From positions 1 through 49,960 of the forward strand of contig JADFZT010000031.1 in the NCBI GenBank assembly GCA_015232395.1: 49,960 nt of DNA, written 5' to 3'. Position 1 is the stretch's first letter; every line of letters starts with the position of its first letter. The notes beneath the pieces were generated by a model, which did no database searches, was not told the origin of the DNA, and saw nothing but the letters and a program-made list of their open reading frames with translations. The DNA comes from Magnetococcales bacterium (GTDB lineage Bacteria > Pseudomonadota > Magnetococcia > Magnetococcales > JADFZT01). Both the position numbers and the translations under genes were made by a program. Below, one piece after another: positions 19,007 through 29,884 of the stretch.

Positions 19007-19735
19007 CTAGAAGGGCCACCAGGCTTTAGAATCGCCCTCTGGCTCTGACGGGCTCTCCTCACCGGTATTGCCGCGCTGGGCGGTGGTGGGATCGCTATCC
19101 CAAACATCCTGCCACCAGCCATCCTCGTCGGAGCCGAATTTGGTGGAAGGAGGTGTGGATTTTTCCACCGTGGCAGGGGTGTCCCGAATCAACAGCAGGC
19201 GTTTCCAGAGAGGCCGCCGCTTGGAGATGTGGTGGCTGGACTTGGCACTCGCATCCTTCATCGGGGTAGGCACTTCCCAGTTGGCCGTATATTCCGGACG
19301 GGGAAAGGCGGGAATGGCCGAGTCGTTTTCCCAATCCAAAAACCACGCCCACCAGGAGGTGCCAGGGCGGTTGTCCGCACCGGGAACGGTTTCGGGATCG
19401 AGAATATCTTCACCAAAATTGCGGTGGATGGTTTTGACAATCCCCCAATTGTCAAAGGTGATTTCCACGCGGTTGGCTACCCGGGAAAAAGTGCGCTGAA
19501 TATTTTTATATTGTCGGTCGTGGATATAAATCCAACGCTCTTTTTTAAATACGTTGACGATGGTGGGGGAGCCCAGCAACTCTTGTACCTGGAGTTGGGT
19601 GGTGAGCCCCGGCTGAATTTCAGCCACCGCCTTTGGATCGATAATCACCCCTTTTTCGTGCATCACTGCCTGGCAGGCAGCAAGGGAGAACGTTAGAATG
19701 AGCATCAATAACCAACGGGGCAGAGCAATTTTCAT
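19007..19735 (-). CDS. bamE: Outer-membrane assembly lipoprotein BamE with a long C-terminal extension
   Basis: Component of the BAM complex that inserts beta-barrel proteins. 242 aa. A lipoprotein signal peptide ends in the lipobox LAAC, giving lipidation at about Cys 21. The SmpA/OmlA domain follows (about 40-115), with GLTTQLQVQELLGSPT and a DNWGIV strand. BamE in E. coli is 113 aa, so residues 120-242 are an extension rich in Trp, Pro, Ser and charged residues with no recognised domain. The divergent neighbour is a ubiquinol-cytochrome c chaperone, an arrangement seen in alphaproteobacteria, which supports the assignment. Confidence 0.9.
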   Translation of the reverse strand: MKIALPRWLLMLILTFSLAACQAVMHEKGVIIDPKAVAEIQPGLTTQLQVQELLGSPTIVNVFKKERWIYIHDRQYKNIQRTFSRVANRVEITFDNWGIVKTIHRNFGEDILDPETVPGADNRPGTSWWAWFLDWENDSAIPAFPRPEYTANWEVPTPMKDASAKSSHHISKRRPLWKRLLLIRDTPATVEKSTPPSTKFGSDEDGWWQDVWDSDPTTAQRGNTGEESPSEPEGDSKAWWPF

Positions 19736-19871
19736 GGGTTCTCCGTCACAACGCGGCCAAAAGGACGCCTATTCGAGGGGTCATCATGCAACCGACCACT
19801 CCCATGGCGTCGATACGATAAACAAATAATCCACCAATGATAGCCCCCATCAAGCCTGGAGCAAAGCCTAC

Positions 19872-20546
19872 ATGTCGTGGTTTCGGAAACTTCGTCAGGA
19901 AAAAAATCAAAAAAAAGCCCTTCACACCCAGGCCATGGCCCTCCACGATCAGCTGGTGGAGCAGGCTTTGAGCTTAAGCGCCGAGGATGGATTGGCCGTG
20001 GAGGACAGCTTCGATCTACGTTTTGATCTGGTGGTACTCTTTGTTTCAGCGGCTCTTTTTCGCCTGAAAGGGCAGGGGGGGAATCCCCGGGATATCCAAG
20101 CGAGAGCGGCTTTCAAAGATCAAAATGATACCGGTGAGATAATAACCGAAAAAAATGAAGTCGCAAAAAAGGCAGGCTCCCATGACAACAAAAATGAAAA
20201 TGCCGATAGCCTGAAAGGGGAGACTCCCCCCAAAGAACAGCCGGATCAGAGCCTCTCCCAGGCCCTTTGGGAGATCACCTTCGAAGGTTTTGAGATGAGC
20301 TTGCGCCAACGGGGGGTCAATGATGTCCGCATCGGAGCCCGCATGCGTCAGATTTTTCAGGATGCCACAGGACGGCGCAACATCTACCTTTCAGCCTGGG
20401 AAAACGGGGACCAGGATGCCCTGCGCCGAGCCATCCGCCGCAATGTCCTCAACACCCGCCCCCTGGAAGATCCCGGCATCGACCGGATTCTTGCCGCCCT
20501 GGATCACCTGGCGGGTGAATTCCCCCCTGATAATCCATCGACTTGA
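19872..20546 (+). CDS. Ubiquinol-cytochrome c chaperone family protein (CBP3-like)
   Basis: 224 aa, soluble. Belongs to the family related to yeast CBP3, which helps assemble the cytochrome bc1 complex. The segments ALHDQLVEQALSLSAEDGLA, EDSFDLRFDLVVLFVSAALFRLKG and the C-terminal FEGFEMSLRQRGVNDVRIGARMR are the conserved blocks. Between them, residues about 70-125 form a charged low-complexity insert (many Lys, Asp, Glu), so the conserved halves are split more widely than usual. Its divergent placement against bamE is a known neighbourhood in alphaproteobacteria. It implies an aerobic or microaerobic bc1-containing respiratory chain. Confidence 0.85.
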   Translation: MSWFRKLRQEKNQKKALHTQAMALHDQLVEQALSLSAEDGLAVEDSFDLRFDLVVLFVSAALFRLKGQGGNPRDIQARAAFKDQNDTGEIITEKNEVAKKAGSHDNKNENADSLKGETPPKEQPDQSLSQALWEITFEGFEMSLRQRGVNDVRIGARMRQIFQDATGRRNIYLSAWENGDQDALRRAIRRNVLNTRPLEDPGIDRILAALDHLAGEFPPDNPST

Positions 20547-20658
20547 TGCGCAACCCGGTTGAACAGCTTGCAATCCTGTCTTCCGGCATCAATGATAAAT
20601 GTCAGTAAAGAATCACATCTCACCCATCGACAGCTTAAGTCAGCAGGAGAGCCATTCC

Positions 20659-21846
20659 ATGAACAAACGTCTTCTTCGGGACGCCGATCTCAACGGTAAA
20701 CGGGTCTTCATCCGAGTGGACTTTAATGTTCCCCTGGACCCAAACGGCAACGTCCGGGAGGAGACCCGCATCCGCCGTGCCCTGCCATCGATCCGCATGG
20801 CTCTGGAAAAGGGGGGGCGGGTGGTGTTGGCCTCTCATCTGGGCCGCCCCAAAGGCAAAGTGGTGCCGGGATTATCCCTTAAGCCGGTCGCCGAACGCCT
20901 CTCCCAGCTCTTAGGTCAACCGGTGGCATTGGCTCCGGATTGCGTCGGGAGTGAGGTGGAAGCCCTGGTCAACGATCTCAACCCCGGGCAAGTGCTGCTC
21001 CTGGAAAACGTCCGCTATCACGGGGGGGAGACCAAAAATGACCCGGTGCTGGCTGAAGGGTTTTCGAAACTTGCCGATGTGGTGGTCAACGACGCCTTCG
21101 GCACCGCTCACCGGGCGCACTCTTCCAATGTCGGGGTGACCCGGTTTGCCGGTCCGGCACTGGCTGGGGTGTTGATGGCCGATGAGATCGCCTATTTCAA
21201 CCGCGCCATCCGCAATCCCAACCGCCCGGTGGTCTCCATCCTGGGGGGGGCCAAGGTCTCTACCAAGATCGGCGTGATCGAAGCGCTCCTGGATCGCGTC
21301 GATAAAATTCTCATCGGTGGGGCCATGGCTTTTACCTTTTTCAAAGCCCGGGGGATTTCGGTGGGGGCCTCTCTGGTGGAGCCGGAAATGCTGGATATCG
21401 CCGCCCGGGCCGAAGCCGCTGCCAAACAAAAAGGGGTGGAGCTGCTCTTGCCGGTGGATGCCGTCGCTGCGGCCAAGCTGGAAGCCAATGCCGAAACCCG
21501 CACCGTGGCCATCGAAGCCATTCCCGATGGCTGGATGGGCCTCGATATCGGCCCCAAAACCCTGGAAACATTCAATCAGGCCCTGGAGGGGGTGCAAACC
21601 ATCGTCTGGAACGGCCCCATGGGGGTGTTTGAAACCCCTCCCTTCAATCACGGCACGGTGGAACTGGCCAAAACCGTCGCAGCCAGCCCAGCGGTCTCGG
21701 TGGTGGGAGGCGGGGATACCGATGCTGCAGTGCGAGAAGCCGGGGTAGCGGATCAGATCTCCTATATTTCCACCGGCGGCGGGGCCTTCCTGGAGCTTCT
21801 GGAAGGGAAGGAACTCCCAGGTATCGCCGCGCTGGCCGACGCCTGA
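20659..21846 (+). CDS. pgk: Phosphoglycerate kinase
   Basis: Transfers phosphate between 1,3-bisphosphoglycerate and ADP. 395 aa, the normal bacterial length. The start at ATG 20659 follows AGGAGA at 20645-20650; the reading frame is open 20 codons further upstream but that part is not conserved. Signatures: RVDFNVPLD near the N-terminus, SHLGRPKG, LLENVRYHGGETKND, NDAFGTAHRAHSS, GGAKVSTKI, WNGPMGVFE and the nucleotide-binding GGGDTDAA with a GGGAFLELLEGKELPG ending. All active-site segments look intact. A glycosyltransferase gene follows five bases after the stop, so they are co-transcribed. Confidence 0.97.
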   Translation: MNKRLLRDADLNGKRVFIRVDFNVPLDPNGNVREETRIRRALPSIRMALEKGGRVVLASHLGRPKGKVVPGLSLKPVAERLSQLLGQPVALAPDCVGSEVEALVNDLNPGQVLLLENVRYHGGETKNDPVLAEGFSKLADVVVNDAFGTAHRAHSSNVGVTRFAGPALAGVLMADEIAYFNRAIRNPNRPVVSILGGAKVSTKIGVIEALLDRVDKILIGGAMAFTFFKARGISVGASLVEPEMLDIAARAEAAAKQKGVELLLPVDAVAAAKLEANAETRTVAIEAIPDGWMGLDIGPKTLETFNQALEGVQTIVWNGPMGVFETPPFNHGTVELAKTVAASPAVSVVGGGDTDAAVREAGVADQISYISTGGGAFLELLEGKELPGIAALADA

Positions 21847-21851
21847 TTCCG

Positions 21852-22685
21852 ATGGCGGCTTGGGGACTATCCGGGGTGGTGATTGGGCGGGATGAAGAGC
21901 ATCACCTGCCCCGAACCTTCCCCTTTCTCAAGCGCCTGGTGGATGAAATCATCTATGTGGATACCGGCTCCAGGGATCGCAGTGTCGAACTGGCCCGGGC
22001 GCTGGGGTGTCGGGTGTTGCATCAGCCCTGGAAAGATGATTTTTCCGCTCCGAAAAATTTAGCCATCGACCAGGCCCAATATCCCTGGATCCTCAATGTG
22101 GACTGTGACGAAATGGTTCAGATCACGGAAACCACCCGTGCCAATCTCCAACACCACTGCCAAAATCCCCAGGCGTATGGCTTCGCCATTCAGATCGATT
22201 CGGTGATGGCCGATGGCAAAAGTGTGGCCAGCCAGGCGGTACGGCTGTTTCGCAACGATCCGCGCATTCGTTTTGAAAATCCGATCCATGAGAGTGTGGC
22301 AGGCGCCCTCTACCGCCACTGGCCCCGCCATCCCCCCCGCTCCCTGGATCTCCATCTGAAACATTTTGGCTACCAAGGTGAGCTGAATCGGGAAAAAATA
22401 AAAAGAAATATCGCCATCTTGAGGAAATGGCATGAACGGGAGCCGGACAATCTGTTTGGTTGCTACAAACTCGGCACCAACCTCCTGCACAGCGGCTTCA
22501 ACCGGGAGGGCATTTTTTTCCTGCAACGCGCCTTTGATCTGGCTGACCAAGCCCCTGATAAGGGCAGCTATCCTTTCCTGGAAAAGCTGATCACTATTTT
22601 GTACCAAGGATTGACCGCCCAGGGGGAAGGGGAGAAGGCTGCCCAGGTATTGAAGAGCGTCCGCCAGTGGGGTAGCAGTGATTGA
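21852..22685 (+). CDS. Family 2 glycosyltransferase with C-terminal TPR-like helices
   Basis: 277 aa. GT-A fold: GVVIGRDEEHHLPRTF at the start, then VDTGSRDRS (nucleotide-sugar binding) and NVDCDE (DxD metal-binding motif). The catalytic region ends near RFENPIHESV, a segment found in the SunS/YtcC-like branch. Residues about 190-270 are helical and contain repeats resembling TPRs (KLGTNLLHSGFNREGIFFLQRAFDLA), as in other members of that branch. The acceptor is unknown; cell-surface polysaccharide or peptide glycosylation are both possible. It follows pgk by five bases without a clear ribosome site, so it may depend on coupled translation. Confidence 0.85.
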   Translation: MAAWGLSGVVIGRDEEHHLPRTFPFLKRLVDEIIYVDTGSRDRSVELARALGCRVLHQPWKDDFSAPKNLAIDQAQYPWILNVDCDEMVQITETTRANLQHHCQNPQAYGFAIQIDSVMADGKSVASQAVRLFRNDPRIRFENPIHESVAGALYRHWPRHPPRSLDLHLKHFGYQGELNREKIKRNIAILRKWHEREPDNLFGCYKLGTNLLHSGFNREGIFFLQRAFDLADQAPDKGSYPFLEKLITILYQGLTAQGEGEKAAQVLKSVRQWGSSD

Positions 22686-22748
22686 AAAGCGTTCCGATCT
22701 GGTGCCACGCAGCCCGGCTGAGATGGTCATCGAGATGAAAGGTGTGGG

Positions 22749-23399
22749 ATGAATTCTGAAAAGCTGCACGCAACCGACCCGAACGGCCACTATATCAAAA
22801 CCGAAGAGCGTGGGATTTTGCTTCGGGAAATGCAGGATCACGCCAAAAAACACGGGGATGCCCATCTGGCGGTACCGGTGGTGCATATCATTCTTACCAC
22901 CAGTGATGGTTTGGTGCGTCTGGTGCAGCGGGGAGATAAACCGGAAAACCCTTTCATGTGGGATAAGGCGGTAGGGGGCCACGTGGTCACCGACGACACC
23001 TCCCTCTCCCGACAGGCCTTCGACGACAACGCCAAAAAGGAGATCGCCGAAGAGATCGGCATCACCCAGATCACCATCGCCGAGGATGCCCTCCATTATC
23101 AGCGGCTGCGCCATTCCGGTGGTTTTGACTTTCAGCGGGAAGCCCTGCTCCGCCTGATCGATTATGATCCCTGGCAGGGGGCGGTGGCCCGGGTACGGGG
23201 GGGAGAACCCTGGCTCAAACGCTCCAACACCATGACCTATGCTGGAATTTTCGACGGGCCGTTCCGATTTATGGATGGCGAGGCCATCGCTGAACGCACG
23301 ATGGCCAAGGGGGAGCTGCTGATGGAGATTCGCCAAACCCCCTGGAAATATGCCGATGGGGCGCGGGTGTTCATGGAACGCTATTTTCACCTGATTTAG
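22749..23399 (+). CDS. Nudix hydrolase-like protein with an atypical Nudix box
   Basis: 216 aa. The central fold is Nudix-like: VPVVHIILTTSDGLVRLVQRGDKPENPFMWDKAVGGHVV leads into the signature region. The consensus G-X5-E-X7-RE-U-X-EE-X-G-U is altered: the first Glu is Asp, the spacer is about six residues longer, and RE reads KE (KKEIAEEIGI). The metal-binding EE pair is kept, so hydrolase activity is possible. The substrate is unknown; the layout resembles the isopentenyl-diphosphate isomerase-like branch of Nudix proteins. It follows the glycosyltransferase gene by about 60 bases and probably ends the pgk transcript. Confidence 0.75.
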   Translation: MNSEKLHATDPNGHYIKTEERGILLREMQDHAKKHGDAHLAVPVVHIILTTSDGLVRLVQRGDKPENPFMWDKAVGGHVVTDDTSLSRQAFDDNAKKEIAEEIGITQITIAEDALHYQRLRHSGGFDFQREALLRLIDYDPWQGAVARVRGGEPWLKRSNTMTYAGIFDGPFRFMDGEAIAERTMAKGELLMEIRQTPWKYADGARVFMERYFHLI

Positions 23400-23761
23400 G
23401 TGAGAAATCATTCCCTTGCAAAATCCCATGCCCCTGGTCAAGTCTGGAAGACAACTTTGCAAGGCTTCTTGGTAGGATACCCGACTTCGGCAAACAAAAT
23501 GCACTTCCTCGGGCGCCAGGCAGGAGTCCTCCATAAAAACGGGATCGCCATCAAAAGCCGACAAAGAGTGGTAATGCTCTTTTTTTTTGTTTAAATTTTG
23601 TCTGATATTCCATCGACTTTCATAAACCCATTCTATGCATGGATCAGTCAAATTCGTGACAACATGAAAAGACTCTGATACAGTCTGCTTTTTTCCAGAT
23701 GGGTTTGTCCCATCATGAACCCGTCTGAACTTTACTCCCATACAGGAGGAATACACAGGAA
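23400..23761. other. Intergenic region upstream of the CNNM/CorC gene
   Basis: No gene is seen. The middle (about 23570-23625) is T-rich and probably includes the promoter of the next gene. AGGAGG at about 23745-23750 and a second AGGA just before ATG 23762 are candidate ribosome sites. No clear terminator hairpin for the upstream operon was found. Confidence 0.5.
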
Positions 23762-25219
23762 ATGGACGCAGTTATCTTTATGAAGTTGGTCGCCATCTTG
23801 TTGCTCGTTGTGGGCAACGCTTTTTTTGTAGGTTCAGAGGTGGCCATTACTGCGGCACGACGCAGCCGGATCAAACAGCTGGCCGATATGGGAGACAAGC
23901 GTGCAGCCGTCGTCAAGCTCCTCCATGACGAGCCGACCCGGTTTTATGCGGTCACCCAAATCGGTATCACCCTGGTCTCCATGGCCTTGGGTTACATCGG
24001 TATGGATGCCTTCAAGGTACTCATGTCCCCCTGGTTTGAAAGCTTTTTTGGCCTGTTCATGGGGGCGGAAGCCGCCATACACTGGGGTAGTATCTCCGGT
24101 TTGACCATGGGCTTCATCATCATTTCCTTCCTCCATGTCGTCGGTGGTGAGCTGGCCCCCAAAGTGTTGGCCTATCACAAGTCCGAACAGATGAGCTGCG
24201 CTTTGGGCTGGATGATCAACGGTCTCTACATCGCCTGGACTCCCATCATCTGGGTGATGAACCACGCCTCCAACTGGCTGCTGATCGCCGTTGGCCATGG
24301 AGATATCGTCAAGACCGGTGAAGGGGGAGGTCACGGTCACGACTCCTCTACCATGTCGGCGGAAGAGTTGAGCATGGTGGTCAACGCCAGCAGCTCTTCC
24401 GGTGCCATTCCCCAGGATCAGGGCCGGATGTTGATCGGGGTGTTCGATCTGGAAGAAGAGATTGTGGAAGAAGCGATGGTGCCCAAACCGGATGTGGAAG
24501 GCATTCCCCACACCGCCACCATCTCTGACACCTTGGACTTTTTCTCCAGGAGCAAACATCACTGCTATCCTGTCTTCGAGGGTGACAAGATCATAGGCTC
24601 GGTGCTCACCAAGCGCCTGCTCTTTTTTATGGAAAAAAACAAAGCTGATCTGAACGCCTTTATCAGCCGTCCCATTACAGAAATCATGCGCAGCGATCCG
24701 TTTATCTTTCCCACTGGAACCAAACTGAGCCAAGCCTGGAAGGATTTTCGGGACAATCGGCGGCAGTTGGGTATCGTGGTGGATGAATATGGCTCCGCAG
24801 TGGGCATCCTGACCCCCGCCGACATCATCTCCCGCCTGACCGGTGAGTTCCCCCACGACGAATTTTCACCCAGGAGCGAAAAGGTCCATAAGCTCGAAGG
24901 CAGTCAGTGGGAGCTGGCCGGTTCAGCCCGTCTGGCCGATCTGGAACAACTCTTGAACTTCCCCTTCCCGAAAAAGACCGGTCACGTCACCATCGGTGGT
25001 CTGGTTTTCAACAAGTTGGGTCGGGTACCGGAAACGGGAGATGTGGTACAGCTGGAAAATGGCCGCATTCAAATTCTCGAAATCAAGGAGCTGAGAATTA
25101 TCAAGGTGCTCTTCCAGATCATGAAGCTGGATAGTAGCGGCAATTGGGTGCTGGATGAAACAGACAGCCCAGAAGCCCCCCCGTTGGAAGAAAAAAGCAC
25201 TGAGATAGAACCTGTCTGA
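23762..25219 (+). CDS. CNNM-CBS-CorC family membrane protein (HlyC/CorC, YfjD/PaeA-like)
   Basis: 485 aa. A DUF21/CNNM transmembrane domain (about 1-190) has three or four helices and the conserved GNAFFVGSEVAITAARRSRIKQL and HVVGGELAPKVLAY segments. Two CBS domains follow (about 235-350: MVPKPDVEGI to VVDEYGSAVGILTPADII), then a C-terminal CorC_HlyC domain (about 375-450) that ends at VKVLFQ-like IIKVLFQIM. Members export Mg, Co or other cations, or polyamines, from the cytoplasm. A His-rich loop (GGGHGHDSS, about 185-195) is unusual and might bind metal. The gene is monocistronic: it has its own upstream region and ends at a strong bidirectional terminator. Confidence 0.92.
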   Translation: MDAVIFMKLVAILLLVVGNAFFVGSEVAITAARRSRIKQLADMGDKRAAVVKLLHDEPTRFYAVTQIGITLVSMALGYIGMDAFKVLMSPWFESFFGLFMGAEAAIHWGSISGLTMGFIIISFLHVVGGELAPKVLAYHKSEQMSCALGWMINGLYIAWTPIIWVMNHASNWLLIAVGHGDIVKTGEGGGHGHDSSTMSAEELSMVVNASSSSGAIPQDQGRMLIGVFDLEEEIVEEAMVPKPDVEGIPHTATISDTLDFFSRSKHHCYPVFEGDKIIGSVLTKRLLFFMEKNKADLNAFISRPITEIMRSDPFIFPTGTKLSQAWKDFRDNRRQLGIVVDEYGSAVGILTPADIISRLTGEFPHDEFSPRSEKVHKLEGSQWELAGSARLADLEQLLNFPFPKKTGHVTIGGLVFNKLGRVPETGDVVQLENGRIQILEIKELRIIKVLFQIMKLDSSGNWVLDETDSPEAPPLEEKSTEIEPV

Positions 25220-25286
25220 GGTTGGACTCAGAACCTAAAGAAGGATAAGGCCCTTCATTTCCTGAGAGGGTCTGCCTGAACAAAAA

Positions 25287-25330
25287 AGCCCTCCCAATCC
25301 TGTTTTCAAGGGGTTGGGAGGGCTTTTTTT
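25287..25330. terminator. Bidirectional rho-independent terminator
   Basis: A 12-base perfect stem (AAGCCCTCCCAA paired with TTGGGAGGGCTT) has an A-run on its left and T7 on its right. It lies between two convergent genes, the CNNM/CorC gene and the diguanylate cyclase, and can end transcription from both sides. Confidence 0.92.
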
Positions 25331-25375
25331 TAGATGATTTCAACAGAACGGGGGGAAGGGGAGATTCAGGAGCGG

Positions 25376-26875
25376 TCAGGCTTTTTCTCCCTCAATCGGC
25401 ACCTCTTCCACTTCCGCACCCTCTTCGGAGACATCCGGCTGGAAAAACCAGTAGGCGTTGCGACCAGAGCGTTTGGCGATATACATGGCGTGGTCGGCAT
25501 TGCGCAGCAGCACATCCCGATCCTGGGAGTCGTCCGGGAAAAAGGTGATGCCGATGGAGCCTGAAATATGGGCCTCCTGCCCTGCCAGATCAAAGGGGGT
25601 AGCCAGAGCTATGAGAATTTTTTTGGCAATACTCTTGGTGTTTTCATAATCCCCGATATCAAACAGAATCACGGTAAATTCATCCCCACCCAGACGCGCC
25701 ACCGTATCACTCTTGCGCACACAGTCGGACATGCGTTGGGCCACCTGAACCAACAGTTCATCCCCCGCTGCGTGGCCCAAATTGTCGTTGACCCATTTGA
25801 AACGATCCAGATCGATAAAGAGCAGGGCGACCATATTCTCCTGGCGGGAGGCCAGTGAGAGGGATTGGTCCAGTAACTTGATGAAATAGTTGCGATTCGG
25901 TACTCCGGTCAGGGCATCAAAGTGGGCTTGATAGTGAATCTGCTCTTCGGCCTTTTTGCGGTCGGTAACGTCTCGCATGACCGCCACGAAATGGTCTGAT
26001 CCAGTGATTTTCCAAGTGCCGATGGAAAACTCTATGGGAAACTCGCAACCATCTTTCCTGATCCCGTGCAGTTCGACATTTTGCCCCGACAGTTTGGACT
26101 CCCCGGAAGTGCACATTTGGTGGAAGCCCATCTGGTGCTCCGAGCGAAAACGATCCGGCATGAGGATCGTCAGGGGTTGGCCCAGGATCTCCTCTTCCGA
26201 ATAACCGAATATTTTTTCCGCCCCCCGGTTCCAAAAATGAATGCTGCCGGAGGAGTCGGCCCCCACAATCGCCTCACTGATGGATTGGGTCACCTGCCGA
26301 AAGCGCATTTCACTCTCAGCCAGGGCTTGGTGGGCGGCCAGGTTGTCCAGTTGATGAAAATAGCGGGAGCCGTGGGATCTCAAGCGGGAGAGCATCTCCA
26401 CCTTGTCGGGGAGCTTGATCAGATAGTCGTCAGCCCCTTCCTTGAAGGCGTTGGCCTTCAGCTCTGACTCCTCCTGGGAGGAGAGCATGATGATGGGGGT
26501 ATATCGATAACGTTCCAACCCCCGAAACCGCTTCAACAGGGTCAAGCCATCGATTTCCGGCATAACGAAATCAAGAAGAATGACCGTCGGGTCCATTTCA
26601 TCCGCAACGGCAATGGCTTTTGCAGGATCGGTACAGGGGGTCAATTGAAGATCGGATGCTTCGGAAAACATGATCTTCAGCAGATGGCCGATGATCGCCT
26701 GATCATCCACCAACAAGATGTGGATCTTCCGGGAAGCTGTTTCCAACGCCTTAATCCTGTTCAGGATAAATAGCCATAAAATCGATTGGAATTCGAATCG
26801 TCCATTCGATCCCCCCCAAGGTCCATAGGGTCCATTAAAGCCAAATTGACCGCCATTTACCAGGATGTCCGTCAC
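25376..26875 (-). CDS. Response-regulator diguanylate cyclase (REC-PAS-GGDEF)
   Basis: Makes cyclic di-GMP from GTP. The protein has a receiver at about 50-170 (LVDDQ, phospho-Asp 102 in ILLDFVMPEIDG, Lys 154), a PAS domain at about 190-310 ending in RDVTDRKKAEEQIHYQ, and a GGDEF domain at about 315-480. The active-site motif is an intact GGDEF (396-400), and RKSD five residues before it is an inhibitory RxxD site, so product feedback is likely. The receiver suggests activation by a histidine kinase. The start is uncertain: GTG 26875 gives 499 aa without a ribosome site and with an odd N-terminus, whereas TTG 26746 (AGGA seven bases before) gives 456 aa beginning just before the receiver and is the better candidate. 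It has no membrane segments. Confidence 0.92.
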   Translation of the reverse strand: MTDILVNGGQFGFNGPYGPWGGSNGRFEFQSILWLFILNRIKALETASRKIHILLVDDQAIIGHLLKIMFSEASDLQLTPCTDPAKAIAVADEMDPTVILLDFVMPEIDGLTLLKRFRGLERYRYTPIIMLSSQEESELKANAFKEGADDYLIKLPDKVEMLSRLRSHGSRYFHQLDNLAAHQALAESEMRFRQVTQSISEAIVGADSSGSIHFWNRGAEKIFGYSEEEILGQPLTILMPDRFRSEHQMGFHQMCTSGESKLSGQNVELHGIRKDGCEFPIEFSIGTWKITGSDHFVAVMRDVTDRKKAEEQIHYQAHFDALTGVPNRNYFIKLLDQSLSLASRQENMVALLFIDLDRFKWVNDNLGHAAGDELLVQVAQRMSDCVRKSDTVARLGGDEFTVILFDIGDYENTKSIAKKILIALATPFDLAGQEAHISGSIGITFFPDDSQDRDVLLRNADHAMYIAKRSGRNAYWFFQPDVSEEGAEVEEVPIEGEKA

Positions 26876-29539
<2,664 letters not shown>

Positions 29540-29579
29540 ACAAGGAATTGATCGGGTTATTCACACCGATCCTTCCAGT

Positions 29580-29623
29580 AAAAAAAAAGCGAGCCCGGGA
29601 GAAATCCCAGGCTCGCTTTTTTT
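29580..29623 (+). terminator. Rho-independent terminator of icd
   Basis: GCGAGCC and GGCTCGC form the outer stem and GGGA/TCCC the inner stem around a GAAA loop, with one mismatch between them. T7 follows. An A-run on the left means it could also work from the other strand. Confidence 0.93.
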
Positions 29624-29787
29624 ATGGTGGGTTTGGAAAGTGCTTGGCAGGGAAGTGCACTCAATGGTGGTTCCCATTGAATCTTCGGTTTTGAATGAAG
29701 TTCAAACGCTGGCCTTAAGCTCATCGTTTGAACCAGAATGCGTATTATTTAAACATGGGTCATTGGGTAGAGAAATCATCCCCAGCA

Positions 29788-29825
29788 CAAAAAAAAGCCC
29801 CACCGTTAACCAGTGAGGCTTTTTT
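29788..29825 (-). terminator. Rho-independent terminator, probably for glnA
   Basis: AAAAAAGCC-CAC pairs with GTG-GGCTTTTTT around a short loop, with one unpaired base on each side. Read on the minus strand it follows the glnA stop and has a T-run; it could also back up the icd terminator. Confidence 0.8.
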
Positions 29826-29837
29826 ATTGATGCTATC

Positions 29838-29878
29838 GTCATTCCGGGGATTCTGCCGAGTGAATCTCCCGGAATGAC
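29838..29878. repeat. Extragenic palindrome of the GTCATTCC type
   Basis: Arms GTCATTCCGGG and CCCGGAATGAC are perfect, extended by GATTC/GAATC with one bulged base. The arm sequence resembles the inner arms of the MITE-like element at 10521-10763 and the weaker hairpin near 43308, so this may be a dispersed repeat family. Confidence 0.65.
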
Positions 29879-29884
29879 AGGTCG

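Larger units (their letters stand above)
29624..29884. other. Intergenic region between icd and glnA
   Basis: Between the icd terminator and the end of glnA no gene is seen. The stretch holds a second terminator (29788-29825) and a palindrome (29838-29878), both listed separately. Confidence 0.6.

Noticed and set aside
22059-23756. 565-codon minus-strand frame over the glycosyltransferase and Nudix genes
   Set aside because: Opposite two recognisable genes, with no family similarity of its own and no ribosome site.
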